NCBI RefSeq assembly: GCF_900100165.1
Contig: NZ_FNEO01000011.1
Location: forward strand, 1 to 64,000
Length of the DNA stretch: 64,000 nucleotides
Direction of reading: 5' to 3'
From: Flavobacterium glycines
GTDB lineage: Bacteria > Bacteroidota > Bacteroidia > Flavobacteriales > Flavobacteriaceae
Part shown: piece by piece, positions 17,783 to 26,228 of the stretch
Numbering within the stretch: position 1 is the first letter of the stretch
Layout: each line of letters opens with the position of its first letter
Translations under genes and position numbers: made by a program
The notes under the pieces: generated by a model
Database searches by the model: none
What the model was told of the DNA's origin: nothing
The model's input: only the letters and a program-made list of their open reading frames with translations

Positions 17783-18457
17783 TTATTGTTCTAAGGTATC
17801 TTGTGTTTTGGGTTTAGTTTTTACAGCAACTTTTTTAGGTTTTTTTATGCTGTCCTGAGGTGAGGATAAACTAAGAGCGATACCTTGCTCCAATTCTTTT
17901 TTGTATACGGCTTCAGGCTTAAAATCATTTAGTGTTACAGTACAGATAAGAGGTTGGTTGTGACCTATTTTTTTATTGTCGCCATGATAACCATAAGCAA
18001 TATGAGATGGAAATAAGAAATTTATTTTTTCGTTTTTTCGCATTAATTTGATTCCTTCTCGTATTCCCGTCATAATTTCTTGTTTGTCCACGCGATATAC
18101 CTGAGGTCTTAATTCTACTTCCGAATAAATAATAGCTCCGTTAAGGTCTTTTAATTCGTAATTAAAAAAAGCAACGTCCCCTTTTTTAGGAGTCAATGTA
18201 TCTGTTTCATTTTTGGTTTCATAATAATACCAATAGCCTTTAGCTGAAGCAAAATAGCTGATTTTAGGATTTTTTTTCATCAAAGTTTTGATTAAATCCT
18301 CTTCAGAAGCTACCAGTTTTTTATTCCTCTCAACGGATCTTTTCATAAATACACCTGAAGCTCTGGAGATAGGACGTCTGGCATCTTGCTGCTGTTTACA
18401 GCCTCCAAAAACAAGACATAAGATGAAACTTATAGCGATTATTTGGGGTGCTTTCAT
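17783..18457 (-). CDS. gldI: Gliding-motility lipoprotein GldI, FKBP-type isomerase
   Basis: 224 residues. Lipoprotein signal with Cys20 (CLVFGGC). An FKBP-like domain covers ~90-180 (KGDVAFFNYELKDLNGAIIYS, EGIKLMRKNEKINFLFPSHIAYG), followed by a Lys/Thr-rich tail. Length, lipobox and the MKxxQII N-terminus match GldI, which in Flavobacterium johnsoniae is required for gliding and is thought to fold components of the type IX secretion/gliding machinery. It starts 4 bp after the stop of nrnA. Fit with the window: two T9SS cargo proteins are encoded here. Confidence 0.87.
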   Translation of the reverse strand: MKAPQIIAISFILCLVFGGCKQQQDARRPISRASGVFMKRSVERNKKLVASEEDLIKTLMKKNPKISYFASAKGYWYYYETKNETDTLTPKKGDVAFFNYELKDLNGAIIYSEVELRPQVYRVDKQEIMTGIREGIKLMRKNEKINFLFPSHIAYGYHGDNKKIGHNQPLICTVTLNDFKPEAVYKKELEQGIALSLSSPQDSIKKPKKVAVKTKPKTQDTLEQ

Positions 18458-18461
18458 AGGT

Positions 18462-19466
18462 TTATAGATTTAGGGTTTGGACCAGGTTTTTGAATTTTTC
18501 TACCGTTTCTTCCATTGAAGTTTCCGATTTTCCTCCTGCAGCATTGCGGTGTCCTCCACCATTAAAATGGGCTCTCGCAAATTCATTGACATCAAAATTG
18601 CCTTGAGAACGGAAAGAGATTTTAATGATGTTTTCGTCTTTGTTTTCGATAAAAATAGCCGTAAATTGAATTCCTTTGATGCTTAAACCGTAATTAACAA
18701 TGCCTTCGGTGTCACCTTTTATGTGATTAAAGCTATTTAATTCCTCTTGTGTAAGTGTGATATAAGAAGTTTTGTGTTCAGGAATTACTTTTAGATTTTG
18801 TAACGCCTGACCTAATAACTGTAATCGGTTGTAGGAACTATTGTCAAAAAGTAAATTTGGGATTATAGTGTTTTCAACACCTAAATCAATTAATTCGGCA
18901 ACAATTCGATGGGTGTTTCCGGTAGTGTTTGGGAATCTAAACGAACCTGAATCCGTTAAAATTCCTGTGTAAATACAAGTTCCTATGGTTTTGTCTATTT
19001 GGTCTTTTTGTTCAAGGTAGCAAATGAAATTATAGAGCATTTCACAAGTTGAACCAAAGGATGTATTAGAATATATATAAGTTGCATAATCATCCGGTTT
19101 TTGATGATGGTCAATCATAATGTAAGTGGTATCCAGTACTTCGAGTACTTTTTCCATTTCTCCGGTTCGATGAAAAGCATTAAAGTCAAGTGTGAAAACA
19201 ATTTCTGCTTCCTGTAAAATTTTAGTGCAATTTTCTTTGTCTTTTTCAAATACCTGAACGGCTTCTGATTCCGGAAGCCAGGCTAAGAAATCAGGAAATT
19301 CGTTAGGCGAAATTACAGTTGCTTTGTGATTGTTTTTCTTTAAAAAATGATAAAGGCCTAAAGTAGAACCCATAGCATCTCCATCTGGATTACGGTGCGG
19401 AATAATTGCAATTTTTTTTGGCGTTGCCAATAAAGTCTGGATTGCTTGTATATCTTGTATATTCAT
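18462..19466 (-). CDS. nrnA: DHH/DHHA1 phosphoesterase, NrnA-like (oligoribonuclease/pAp phosphatase)
   Basis: 334 residues, cytosolic. DHH-family metal motifs: HRNPDGDAMGS near residue 24, DFNAFH near 93, DHHQKPDDYA near 118; DHHA1 motif FNGGGHRNAAGG near 302. In other bacteria such enzymes degrade very short RNAs (nanoRNAs) and convert pAp to AMP. First gene of the gldI/isomerase operon. An 11-bp inverted repeat overlaps its start codon. Confidence 0.88.
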   Translation of the reverse strand: MNIQDIQAIQTLLATPKKIAIIPHRNPDGDAMGSTLGLYHFLKKNNHKATVISPNEFPDFLAWLPESEAVQVFEKDKENCTKILQEAEIVFTLDFNAFHRTGEMEKVLEVLDTTYIMIDHHQKPDDYATYIYSNTSFGSTCEMLYNFICYLEQKDQIDKTIGTCIYTGILTDSGSFRFPNTTGNTHRIVAELIDLGVENTIIPNLLFDNSSYNRLQLLGQALQNLKVIPEHKTSYITLTQEELNSFNHIKGDTEGIVNYGLSIKGIQFTAIFIENKDENIIKISFRSQGNFDVNEFARAHFNGGGHRNAAGGKSETSMEETVEKFKNLVQTLNL

Positions 19467-19504
19467 AGTTTGCGAATTTACATTTTTTAATGTAAACTAT
19501 GAAT
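19461..19504. repeat. Inverted repeat overlapping the nrnA start codon
   Basis: ATTCATAGTTT (19461-19471) and AAACTATGAAT (19494-19504) are perfectly complementary. An alternative inner stem TTTACATT / AATGTAAA is possible. On the minus strand it begins just after the rhomboid stop codon and ends over the nrnA ATG, so it could act as terminator, operator or translation-masking hairpin. Confidence 0.65.
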
Positions 19505-19518
19505 TCGTTAACAGGATT

Positions 19519-21000
19519 TTATTCTTTTTTGTCTTTGTTTAATTTGTTTAAAACGTCGGCTATTTTAAGGTTTAAATTGTCTAATTCTTCATCATATCTA
19601 TTGGAGTTGTATTTTATTTTTAGATATGCTGTTCGGTATAACTTAATTCTTAATTGACAATACTGAATAATCGATTTAATCTGTTTGTGATTTTCTTGAG
19701 GCAAATACAATAAGTCGGCTTCTTTCATGAGTTTGATGTTTTCCTCCCAGTAATAGATGCCTCTTGATTCAATCATATACAGTAATTCTTTTTTTGATTC
19801 TTCATCGGTTACATATACGTTGTAAGCTTCTAAAGCCATTTTTTCCATATCGATGAATTCCTGCATTTTGTTTTCGTATTCGAAAAACTGATAGACATAG
19901 ATTTTTTTAGAGATAATATTGTAAGAAAGTAAAGGAATGGCAATTAATGATATGACAGAAATAGAAATTAAGGCAACTTTTCGTTTTGCATTTAAAATAG
20001 TTAGGATAAAACCAAAAAACAGCCCGGATAACAATCCGCCAATATGTGCTGCGCCATCGACACCTTCTTTGAAACTTTCTATGATGTTGAGTATTATGAA
20101 TACAATGGTTAGTGTTATTGTGTTTGAAGTTAGTTTTCTATTAATCGATTTAGTTAAAATAATGATTAATAGTATGCCGTACATTCCAAAAATGGCTCCC
20201 GAAGCTCCGGCGCTTATTATTTTGTCATACCAATAAATAGTAGATAAACTGGCTAATAAACCACAGGAAATATAACTGACTAGAAATCCTAATCGGGTTA
20301 AGTAGGATTCTATTAAAAGTCCTACGTAACCAAGAGCAATACAATTAACAAGTAAATGAAAGAAACCCAAATGAATGAATAAGCAGCTAAATAATCTCCA
20401 CCATTGATTTTCCACCGTTAAAAGATTGTAATTGGCTCCCCAATTGATAATATCGGATAGCTGAGGTTTGAAAAAGTTAACCCCGGAAAATACCATCAAA
20501 AAGAAAATAATAAAGTTGATATAAATCAATATCGGAGTGATGAAATATCCTTTGGCAGGTGTGAAAATAGACAGAAAAGAATAAAAATTATTAACCGAAT
20601 ACTCTTTTTTTGTTGCGTTTAGAATGCTTTCTTTGGTGCTGTTTATTGTTTCGGTTATGTTATTTTGATCCAGAGTAGTTGTAGGTTGTTCTTTTTTTAA
20701 GTCATTAAAAACATCAAAAAAAGAATCCGTGTTTTTTAAGTTTCTCCCTTTGTCATAAATTTGGTTTCCATTACTGGAACTAAGAATGAAGCCATCTTCG
20801 TTTTCAAAACTAATCGTTATTTTTTCGTTCCAGGTTTCTTGTTTAGGATTTGTTTCGGCAATTAATTCATTTTCATTTATTGCTAAAATACTCCAATTTA
20901 ATTTTTGACAGGCTTTGATAGAATAGTAAAGAAATTCTAATCTTGACAGGTGATTGTATGGTATGTATTGAATGTGTGAAGCAGGAAATCCAAAAGCCAT
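19519..21000 (-). CDS. Rhomboid family intramembrane serine protease
   Basis: 493 residues. The N-terminal ~160 residues are cytosolic and unrelated to the protease core (MAFGFPASHIQYIPYNHLSR; DUF-like). A six-or-seven-helix rhomboid core (~160-360) carries WWRLFSCLFIHLGFFHLLVN, the catalytic Ser motif SAGASGAIFGMYG, and the catalytic His in GAAHIGGLLSG. A C-terminal ~130-residue soluble helical region follows, rich in Tyr and Lys. Substrate unknown. It is longer than typical bacterial rhomboids because of both extensions. Confidence 0.9.
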   Translation of the reverse strand: MAFGFPASHIQYIPYNHLSRLEFLYYSIKACQKLNWSILAINENELIAETNPKQETWNEKITISFENEDGFILSSSNGNQIYDKGRNLKNTDSFFDVFNDLKKEQPTTTLDQNNITETINSTKESILNATKKEYSVNNFYSFLSIFTPAKGYFITPILIYINFIIFFLMVFSGVNFFKPQLSDIINWGANYNLLTVENQWWRLFSCLFIHLGFFHLLVNCIALGYVGLLIESYLTRLGFLVSYISCGLLASLSTIYWYDKIISAGASGAIFGMYGILLIIILTKSINRKLTSNTITLTIVFIILNIIESFKEGVDGAAHIGGLLSGLFFGFILTILNAKRKVALISISVISLIAIPLLSYNIISKKIYVYQFFEYENKMQEFIDMEKMALEAYNVYVTDEESKKELLYMIESRGIYYWEENIKLMKEADLLYLPQENHKQIKSIIQYCQLRIKLYRTAYLKIKYNSNRYDEELDNLNLKIADVLNKLNKDKKE

Positions 21001-21060
21001 CGGAATAAATTTTACATGCGATTAGTATTACAATGATATAAAATTTATTTGAGAATTTAC

Positions 21061-22329
21061 TTAAAAATCATCAAGTTTGTTTCTTTTGAATTTTTCATAC
21101 AGTTGGTGTTTAACCCCTCCTACGGTTTGTGAGTGATAAATACCAACAGAGCCTGAAGAAATATAAGCTATAAAACAGGCAAGGGCTATAAAAACAGCAC
21201 TTTCTATACCAAAAAGTTCAATTCCCATAATAGTACAGGCTATTGGTGTGTGTGTGGCACCCGAAAAAACAGCTACAAATCCCATTCCGGCTAAAAGCGC
21301 AATCGGTAACGGGACATATCCTGATAAAGCACTTCCTAATGTCGCACCAACAAAAAACAAAGGAGTTACTTCGCCTCCTTTAAAACCTGCTCCTAAAGTG
21401 AATCCGGTAAATAAAATTTTAAGTAGAAAATCATAATTATTACTGGGAATGCTGAATGCTTCTACAATTGAATGAACTCCCAGTCCTATGAATTTAGTTG
21501 CGCCAAAATAATAAACCACAACTGCAAAAATTATTCCCCCTGTGTATGGTCTTAAAGGTGGGTAGGAGATGGTTTTTGAAAATAAGCGACCCCAAAAATG
21601 AGTGCTTCTTGAAAACAGCATGGCAGCCAAACCAAATAGAGCGCTAACAGGGATTACCCAAAGTAAATTTTCCAGATTTAATTCAGGAATTAACGGGATT
21701 GAGTAATGAGTGTGATGCACCGGCCAAAGCCCGACGGTGTAATGAGCAAAATAAGCGACTATAAAAGAAAGAATACAGCTTTTTAAGCTTATTTTACAAA
21801 AGTAAACCACTTCAAGGGCAAAAATTGCTCCTGCAAGCGGTGTTCCGAAAACAGCAGCAAATCCGGAACTGATTCCTAAAATTAGGAGTGTTTTTCGGTC
21901 TGTGGCATCGAGTTTAAAAATACGGCTAAATTGATCCGCTATTGCGCCTCCCATTTGCACGGCTGTACCTTCTCTACCTGCCGAACCGCCAAAAAGATGT
22001 GTGATGATAGTTCCTAAAAGAACAAAAGGAGCCATCTTGAGCGGAATTGTTTTTTGAGGATTTTCATATTCTTCCAGTAAAAGATTGTTTCCTTTTACAA
22101 CGTCTTTACCGTAATAGTGGTAGAGTAATCCTATCAATAATCCTCCAACAGGTAAAAACCAAATTAACCAAATGTTGTGATTTCTAATATGAGTTGCCCA
22201 TTCCAGACTCATTAAAAAAAACGCAGAAGCTGAACCTGAGAACAAACCAATTAAAGAACAGATTAAAATCCATTTGAAAGAAAGTAGTATGTTTTTTTTA
22301 AAATCCATTGGTTTTTGGAGGCTTTGCAT
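21061..22329 (-). CDS. ClC family chloride channel/transporter
   Basis: 422 residues with about ten to twelve helices. ClC selectivity motifs are visible: GGSAGREGTAVQMGG (GREGT in place of the common GREGP, retaining the gating Glu) and GAGFKGGEVTPLFFVGATLG; the short VFGTPLAGAIFALEV motif also matches. Moves Cl-, or Cl-/H+, across the inner membrane; channel or antiporter cannot be told from sequence by eye. A second possible start is Met8 (22308). A hairpin overlapping a TAAATTTG box lies directly upstream. Confidence 0.9.
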   Translation of the reverse strand: MQSLQKPMDFKKNILLSFKWILICSLIGLFSGSASAFFLMSLEWATHIRNHNIWLIWFLPVGGLLIGLLYHYYGKDVVKGNNLLLEEYENPQKTIPLKMAPFVLLGTIITHLFGGSAGREGTAVQMGGAIADQFSRIFKLDATDRKTLLILGISSGFAAVFGTPLAGAIFALEVVYFCKISLKSCILSFIVAYFAHYTVGLWPVHHTHYSIPLIPELNLENLLWVIPVSALFGLAAMLFSRSTHFWGRLFSKTISYPPLRPYTGGIIFAVVVYYFGATKFIGLGVHSIVEAFSIPSNNYDFLLKILFTGFTLGAGFKGGEVTPLFFVGATLGSALSGYVPLPIALLAGMGFVAVFSGATHTPIACTIMGIELFGIESAVFIALACFIAYISSGSVGIYHSQTVGGVKHQLYEKFKRNKLDDF

Positions 22330-22341
22330 TCTCTATTATAG

Positions 22342-22397
22342 TTTTCGAGCGCAGCAAAAACAAATTTAGATATTATTTGCTTTTGTGCGCTCGAAAA
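22342..22397. repeat. Inverted repeat between ridA and ClC genes
   Basis: TTTTCGAGCGCA (22342-22353) pairs with TGCGCTCGAAAA (22386-22397), and pairing extends inward with one bulged base (CAAAAACAAAT with ATTTGCTTTTG). On the minus strand a -7-like box TAAATTTG (22361-22368) lies in the loop, so this may be terminator and promoter together. Confidence 0.7.
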
Positions 22398-22416
22398 GTT
22401 GTTTTTAGAATGGTGA

Positions 22417-22803
22417 CTATTCTGCAATAACAGCAGTTAGTTCAATTTCTACAAGATATTCAGGAGCTACTAATTGGTTGATTCCGTAAAAACCAGTTGT
22501 AGGCTTAATGTCTTTGAAAAATTTTGCGTGAGCCGTTGCAACAGCTTCAAATGTTGTTACATCAGTAGTGAAAATACGAGTACGAATAACATCTTTCATG
22601 CTTGCATTTAAATCTTCCAATACTTTTTCAACTCTTTCTAAAATGTTTAAGGTTTGAGCGTGTGCGTCATCAGCTTTTACTTTATCGCCGTCAACAATTG
22701 CTACAGTTCCTGAAACTTCAATAATGTTTCCAATACGAACCGCACGACAATATCCCATTTTGTCTTCCCATGGAGATCCTGTAAGGATGTTTTCTCTTTT
22801 CAT
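22417..22803 (-). CDS. RidA family protein (enamine/imine deaminase)
   Basis: 128 residues, the size of the YjgF/YER057c/UK114 family. The family acts as a trimer that hydrolyses reactive enamine/imine intermediates released by PLP enzymes. Visible: VRIGNIIEVSGTVAIVDG near the start, the conserved VIRTRIFTTDV (substrate-binding Arg), and the C-terminal LVAPEYLVEIELTAV. It lacks some residues of classic RidA, so it could be a RidA subfamily without deaminase activity. Probably monocistronic. Confidence 0.85.
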   Translation of the reverse strand: MKRENILTGSPWEDKMGYCRAVRIGNIIEVSGTVAIVDGDKVKADDAHAQTLNILERVEKVLEDLNASMKDVIRTRIFTTDVTTFEAVATAHAKFFKDIKPTTGFYGINQLVAPEYLVEIELTAVIAE

Positions 22804-22974
22804 TTGATGTAATTGTTTGATTTTTAGAGAAATGATTCTCTGATTAAAATTTGATTATTTTTTGCAATTTATAAAAAATACTAAAATAAAAAACATGGAT
22901 TTTTACAAACTCAAATAGGTTTATTCTTGTTTGATTTATAATAAAATAAAAAGTTTATTGTTATCTATTTGGAA

Positions 22975-22982
22975 TAACTTTG
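22975..22982 (+). promoter_or_regulatory. -7 promoter element for the 23029 gene
   Basis: TAACTTTG fits TAnnTTTG, 46 bases before ATG 23029. Confidence 0.5.
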
Positions 22983-23028
22983 GAAAAGTTGTTTTTTTGG
23001 ATGTATTTTTTTTAAATTAAATGTATAA

Positions 23029-23637
23029 ATGATGAATCAATATTTTAGTTTTAAGGGTCAGTTTTTGGTTTTGGCTTTCATTTTTGGAGCGTTTTCAACT
23101 GCTTTTTCTCAGGAAGAATTTGGGAGTGAGTTTAAGGTTAAGGCAGCTCCTGTAAAAAAGAAGAAAGAGGCGGCGCCTGTTAAGGATGTTAAGTTTAATT
23201 CGAAAGATTACGAGAAGATAAAAGCATACGAAGTGGCTGGCTTAGATAAGAATAATTATGTAGTGCCTAAACCAGAAGAAAAAGATGCTGAGAAATTAGC
23301 TAAAAGGGATCAGGATTTAGGAGTGGTTAAAACAACTTCAGGTACTGCAAAAGTAAGATACCGTGATGCGGCTTATGTCGATGGTGATAAAATTAGAGTG
23401 TATTTGAATTATGAAATTGTTGAGCAGGAAGTTCTTTTAAGCGGAGATGCTCAGGGATTTGATATTACCCTGAAAAAAGGAGTAAACCGAATTGATTTTG
23501 AAGCCATCAATGATGGTTTTGCAGCACCTAATACTGCCGAATTTAAAATATTTAATGATAAGGGAGAGGTGATTTCTTCTAATCAATGGAATATTGCACA
23601 AGGTTATAAAGCAACAATTGTGATTGAAAAGGAGTAA
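23029..23637 (+). CDS. Secreted protein of unknown function (paralogue 1)
   Basis: 202 residues. A signal peptide ends near ...FSTAFSQ (residue ~27). A Lys/Ala/Pro-rich stretch (~38-60) follows, then a conserved C-terminal domain: VRYRDAAYVDGDKIRVYLN, a beta-rich region, and EFKIFNDKGEVISSNQW with a GYKATIVIEKE end. The same domain order occurs in the next gene, so the two are paralogues. No catalytic motif. ATG 23032 is an equally possible start (MMNQ). Each gene has its own promoter box. Periplasmic or surface location is inferred. Confidence 0.75.
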   Translation: MMNQYFSFKGQFLVLAFIFGAFSTAFSQEEFGSEFKVKAAPVKKKKEAAPVKDVKFNSKDYEKIKAYEVAGLDKNNYVVPKPEEKDAEKLAKRDQDLGVVKTTSGTAKVRYRDAAYVDGDKIRVYLNYEIVEQEVLLSGDAQGFDITLKKGVNRIDFEAINDGFAAPNTAEFKIFNDKGEVISSNQWNIAQGYKATIVIEKE

Positions 23638-23716
23638 TTTTTTAAGAAAAAAACTCTTTTGGTTAAAATTTCTTTAATGTTCAGTATGGGTTTTGTTTTA
23701 TAAAATTAAAGCTTGG

Positions 23717-23724
23717 TATATTTG
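23717..23724 (+). promoter_or_regulatory. -7 promoter element for the 23767 gene
   Basis: TATATTTG fits TAnnTTTG, 42 bases before ATG 23767. Confidence 0.5.
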
Positions 23725-23766
23725 TTGATACTTAGGATAGTTAACTAAAACAAAATTTAAATTAAT

Positions 23767-24462
23767 ATGAGGCAGTTTTTGTTAGTTGTAATGATGTTTT
23801 TTGCAATAAACAGCTTTGCTCAAACTGAGTTTGGTAAGAAGTTTAAACCAATTGCACCATTGAATAAGCCAGTTGTTCCTAAGAAAGTAACGCCATCGGT
23901 TAGCACTCAGGCTCCAGTGATTAAAGCTCCTGATTTGTTGAAAAAACCGGATGAAGTTTTGCCTTCGTTTTCAAAATACCAAATTGGTCAGACGAAATCT
24001 TTTTCTATGGAACAAACCAATGATTTTGTCAATCCCGGAGACAGAATTATGGAAAAGATGACTAAGGATTTGGATAAAACTCTGGTTAGGGAAGGCTTAA
24101 AAGAAGATGATCGTCTTTTGGTTAAAATCGATAAAAACTTTGGGGAGATTCGAACCAAGTCGAAATATTTTACTGTTTACTATCGTGATTATATTTATAT
24201 AGACGGGGATTTGATTAAAGCCACCATTAATAATCAAATGATAGGCGGGATAATGGAGTTGTATTCGAGTTATGGTCAATTTGTTTTTAATTTAAATGAT
24301 GGTATCAATACTTTTGAGATGGAAGCATATAGTAAAGGTACATCAGGAGGGAATACCTGCGAATTTAAAATCTTTGATGATAAAGGTGTTTTGGTCCGTT
24401 CAGAATTATGGGACAATTGGGATAAGGGTGTCAAAGGAAAATTTGTTATTGTAAAAGAATAA
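23767..24462 (+). CDS. Secreted protein of unknown function (paralogue 2)
   Basis: 231 residues. Signal peptide MRQFLLVVMMFFAINSFAQ, then TEFGKKFKP, which matches EEFGSEFKV at the same place in the upstream gene. A Pro/Lys-rich linker leads to the shared C-terminal domain: VYYRDYIYIDGDLIKATIN, FNLNDGINTFEMEA, EFKIFDDKGVLVRSELW, FVIVKE. The linker is longer than in paralogue 1. No enzyme motif is visible. The repeated FxLxxGxNxxxxEA pattern suggests a beta-sandwich binding domain (inference). Confidence 0.75.
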   Translation: MRQFLLVVMMFFAINSFAQTEFGKKFKPIAPLNKPVVPKKVTPSVSTQAPVIKAPDLLKKPDEVLPSFSKYQIGQTKSFSMEQTNDFVNPGDRIMEKMTKDLDKTLVREGLKEDDRLLVKIDKNFGEIRTKSKYFTVYYRDYIYIDGDLIKATINNQMIGGIMELYSSYGQFVFNLNDGINTFEMEAYSKGTSGGNTCEFKIFDDKGVLVRSELWDNWDKGVKGKFVIVKE

Positions 24463-24573
24463 AAAACTAATGCGTTGAAAGTGTTGTTTTTTGGAATTAA
24501 TAAGGGCTGAAATTGGAAAAGAAAAAAAATAAAAAATTTCAAAAATCCATTTTTCCATTCCAAATTTTAAAAG

Positions 24574-24581
24574 TAATTTTG
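24574..24581 (+). promoter_or_regulatory. -7 promoter element for guaA (very short leader)
   Basis: TAATTTTG ends only 5 bases before ATG 24587. If transcription starts at the usual distance, the guaA mRNA is leaderless or nearly so. Confidence 0.55.
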
Positions 24582-24586
24582 CGCCC

Positions 24587-26116
24587 ATGCAACACAACGT
24601 ACTTATTTTAGATTTCGGGTCGCAATACACTCAGCTGATTGCGCGTAGAGTTCGCGAATTAAATATATTCTGCGAAATTTTTCCATACAATAATATCCCT
24701 TCGGATTTATCAAGTTACAAAGCTGTAATATTGGGAGGAAGTCCATTCTCTGTTCGTGGAGAAGATGCACCGCACCCTGATTTATCTCAAATTAGAGGGA
24801 AAATGCCATTGCTTGCTGTATGTTATGGTGCGCAATATTTATCTCACTTTAGCGGGGGTGAAGTTGCTGCTTCTAACACCAGAGAATACGGAAGAGCTAA
24901 TTTGTCTTTTATTAAGGAAGACGAGGTTTTCTTTGAAGGAGTTTCTCCAAACAGTCAGGTTTGGATGAGTCATAGTGATAGTATTAAGGCGTTGCCAACT
25001 AATGGAGTTAAATTAGCAAGTACACATGATGTGGAATTTGCTGCTTACAAAATTGAAGGCGAAACAACTTATGCAATTCAATACCACCCGGAAGTATACC
25101 ATTCTACGGAAGGGAAACAAATGCTGGAGAATTTCTTAGTGAAAATTGCGCACGTTCCTCAAAACTTTACGCCAAATGCTTTTGTTGAGGAAATTGTAGC
25201 TGAAATGAAAGAAAAAATCGGAAACGATAAAGTGGTTCTTGGACTTTCAGGAGGTGTAGATTCAACTGTAGCAGCAGTTTTATTGAACAAAGCAATCGGG
25301 AAAAACCTGTATTGTATTTTTGTTAATAATGGATTGCTTCGAAAAAATGAGTTTGAAAGCGTATTGAATCAATACGAAGGAATGGGCTTGAATGTGAAAG
25401 GAGTAGATGCTTCTCAACGTTTTTATGATGCCTTGGCCGGAGTTACTGATCCTGAATTGAAAAGAAAAGCCATCGGAAATGCTTTTATCGAAGTTTTTGA
25501 TGATGAGTCACATAAAATTGAAGATGTTACCTGGTTAGCTCAGGGAACAATATATCCTGATGTTATTGAATCGGTTTCTGTAAAAGGGCCATCGGCAACA
25601 ATAAAATCGCACCACAATGTGGGAGGTTTACCGGATTATATGAAATTGAAAATTGTAGAACCTTTGCGTATGCTTTTCAAAGATGAGGTGCGCAGAGTGG
25701 GAGCAAGTTTAGGTATTGATCCTGAATTATTAGGAAGACATCCTTTCCCTGGACCGGGATTGTCAATCCGTATTTTAGGAGATATTACTCTTGAGAAAGT
25801 AAGAATCCTGCAGGAGGTTGATGCTGTTTTTATAGACGGATTAAAATCTTGGGGATTGTATGATAAAGTTTGGCAGGCAGGAGCTATTTTGCTTCCTGTA
25901 AATAGTGTTGGGGTTATGGGTGACGAGCGTACTTACGAAAAAGTAGTTGCGCTTCGTGCTGTAGAATCTACCGATGGAATGACTGCTGATTGGGTTCACT
26001 TGCCTTATGATTTCTTAATGAAGGTATCTAATGATATTATCAATAAAGTAAGAGGTGTGAACAGGGTAGTGTATGATATTAGTTCAAAACCACCAGCAAC
26101 AATTGAGTGGGAATAA
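24587..26116 (+). CDS. guaA: GMP synthase (glutamine-hydrolysing)
   Basis: 509 residues. It converts XMP to GMP with ammonia from glutamine. The class I glutaminase domain (1-190) has its nucleophile in [11 protein letters not shown] and the His-Glu pair in QYHPEVYHS. The ATP-pyrophosphatase domain starts near 200 with the P-loop [10 protein letters not shown]. The dimerisation domain carries [15 protein letters not shown] and ends in [11 protein letters not shown], the normal family C-terminus. Full length. The promoter box is almost on the start codon. A terminator follows. Confidence 0.97.
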   Translation: MQHNVLILDFGSQYTQLIARRVRELNIFCEIFPYNNIPSDLSSYKAVILGGSPFSVRGEDAPHPDLSQIRGKMPLLAVCYGAQYLSHFSGGEVAASNTREYGRANLSFIKEDEVFFEGVSPNSQVWMSHSDSIKALPTNGVKLASTHDVEFAAYKIEGETTYAIQYHPEVYHSTEGKQMLENFLVKIAHVPQNFTPNAFVEEIVAEMKEKIGNDKVVLGLSGGVDSTVAAVLLNKAIGKNLYCIFVNNGLLRKNEFESVLNQYEGMGLNVKGVDASQRFYDALAGVTDPELKRKAIGNAFIEVFDDESHKIEDVTWLAQGTIYPDVIESVSVKGPSATIKSHHNVGGLPDYMKLKIVEPLRMLFKDEVRRVGASLGIDPELLGRHPFPGPGLSIRILGDITLEKVRILQEVDAVFIDGLKSWGLYDKVWQAGAILLPVNSVGVMGDERTYEKVVALRAVESTDGMTADWVHLPYDFLMKVSNDIINKVRGVNRVVYDISSKPPATIEWE

Positions 26117-26148
26117 TAGAAAGCTAGTTAGCTCTTCTTAGTTATTAT

Positions 26149-26193
26149 AAAAACGGTATCAGATTTTAGAATAGATTTGATGCCGTTTTTTTT
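26149..26193 (+). terminator. Terminator of guaA
   Basis: AAAAACGGTATCA pairs with TGATGCCGTTTTT (one G-T pair), followed by a T tract. Confidence 0.85.
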
Positions 26194-26228
26194 ATATGAG
26201 CATATTAATTTTTTAATAAAAGTATAGG

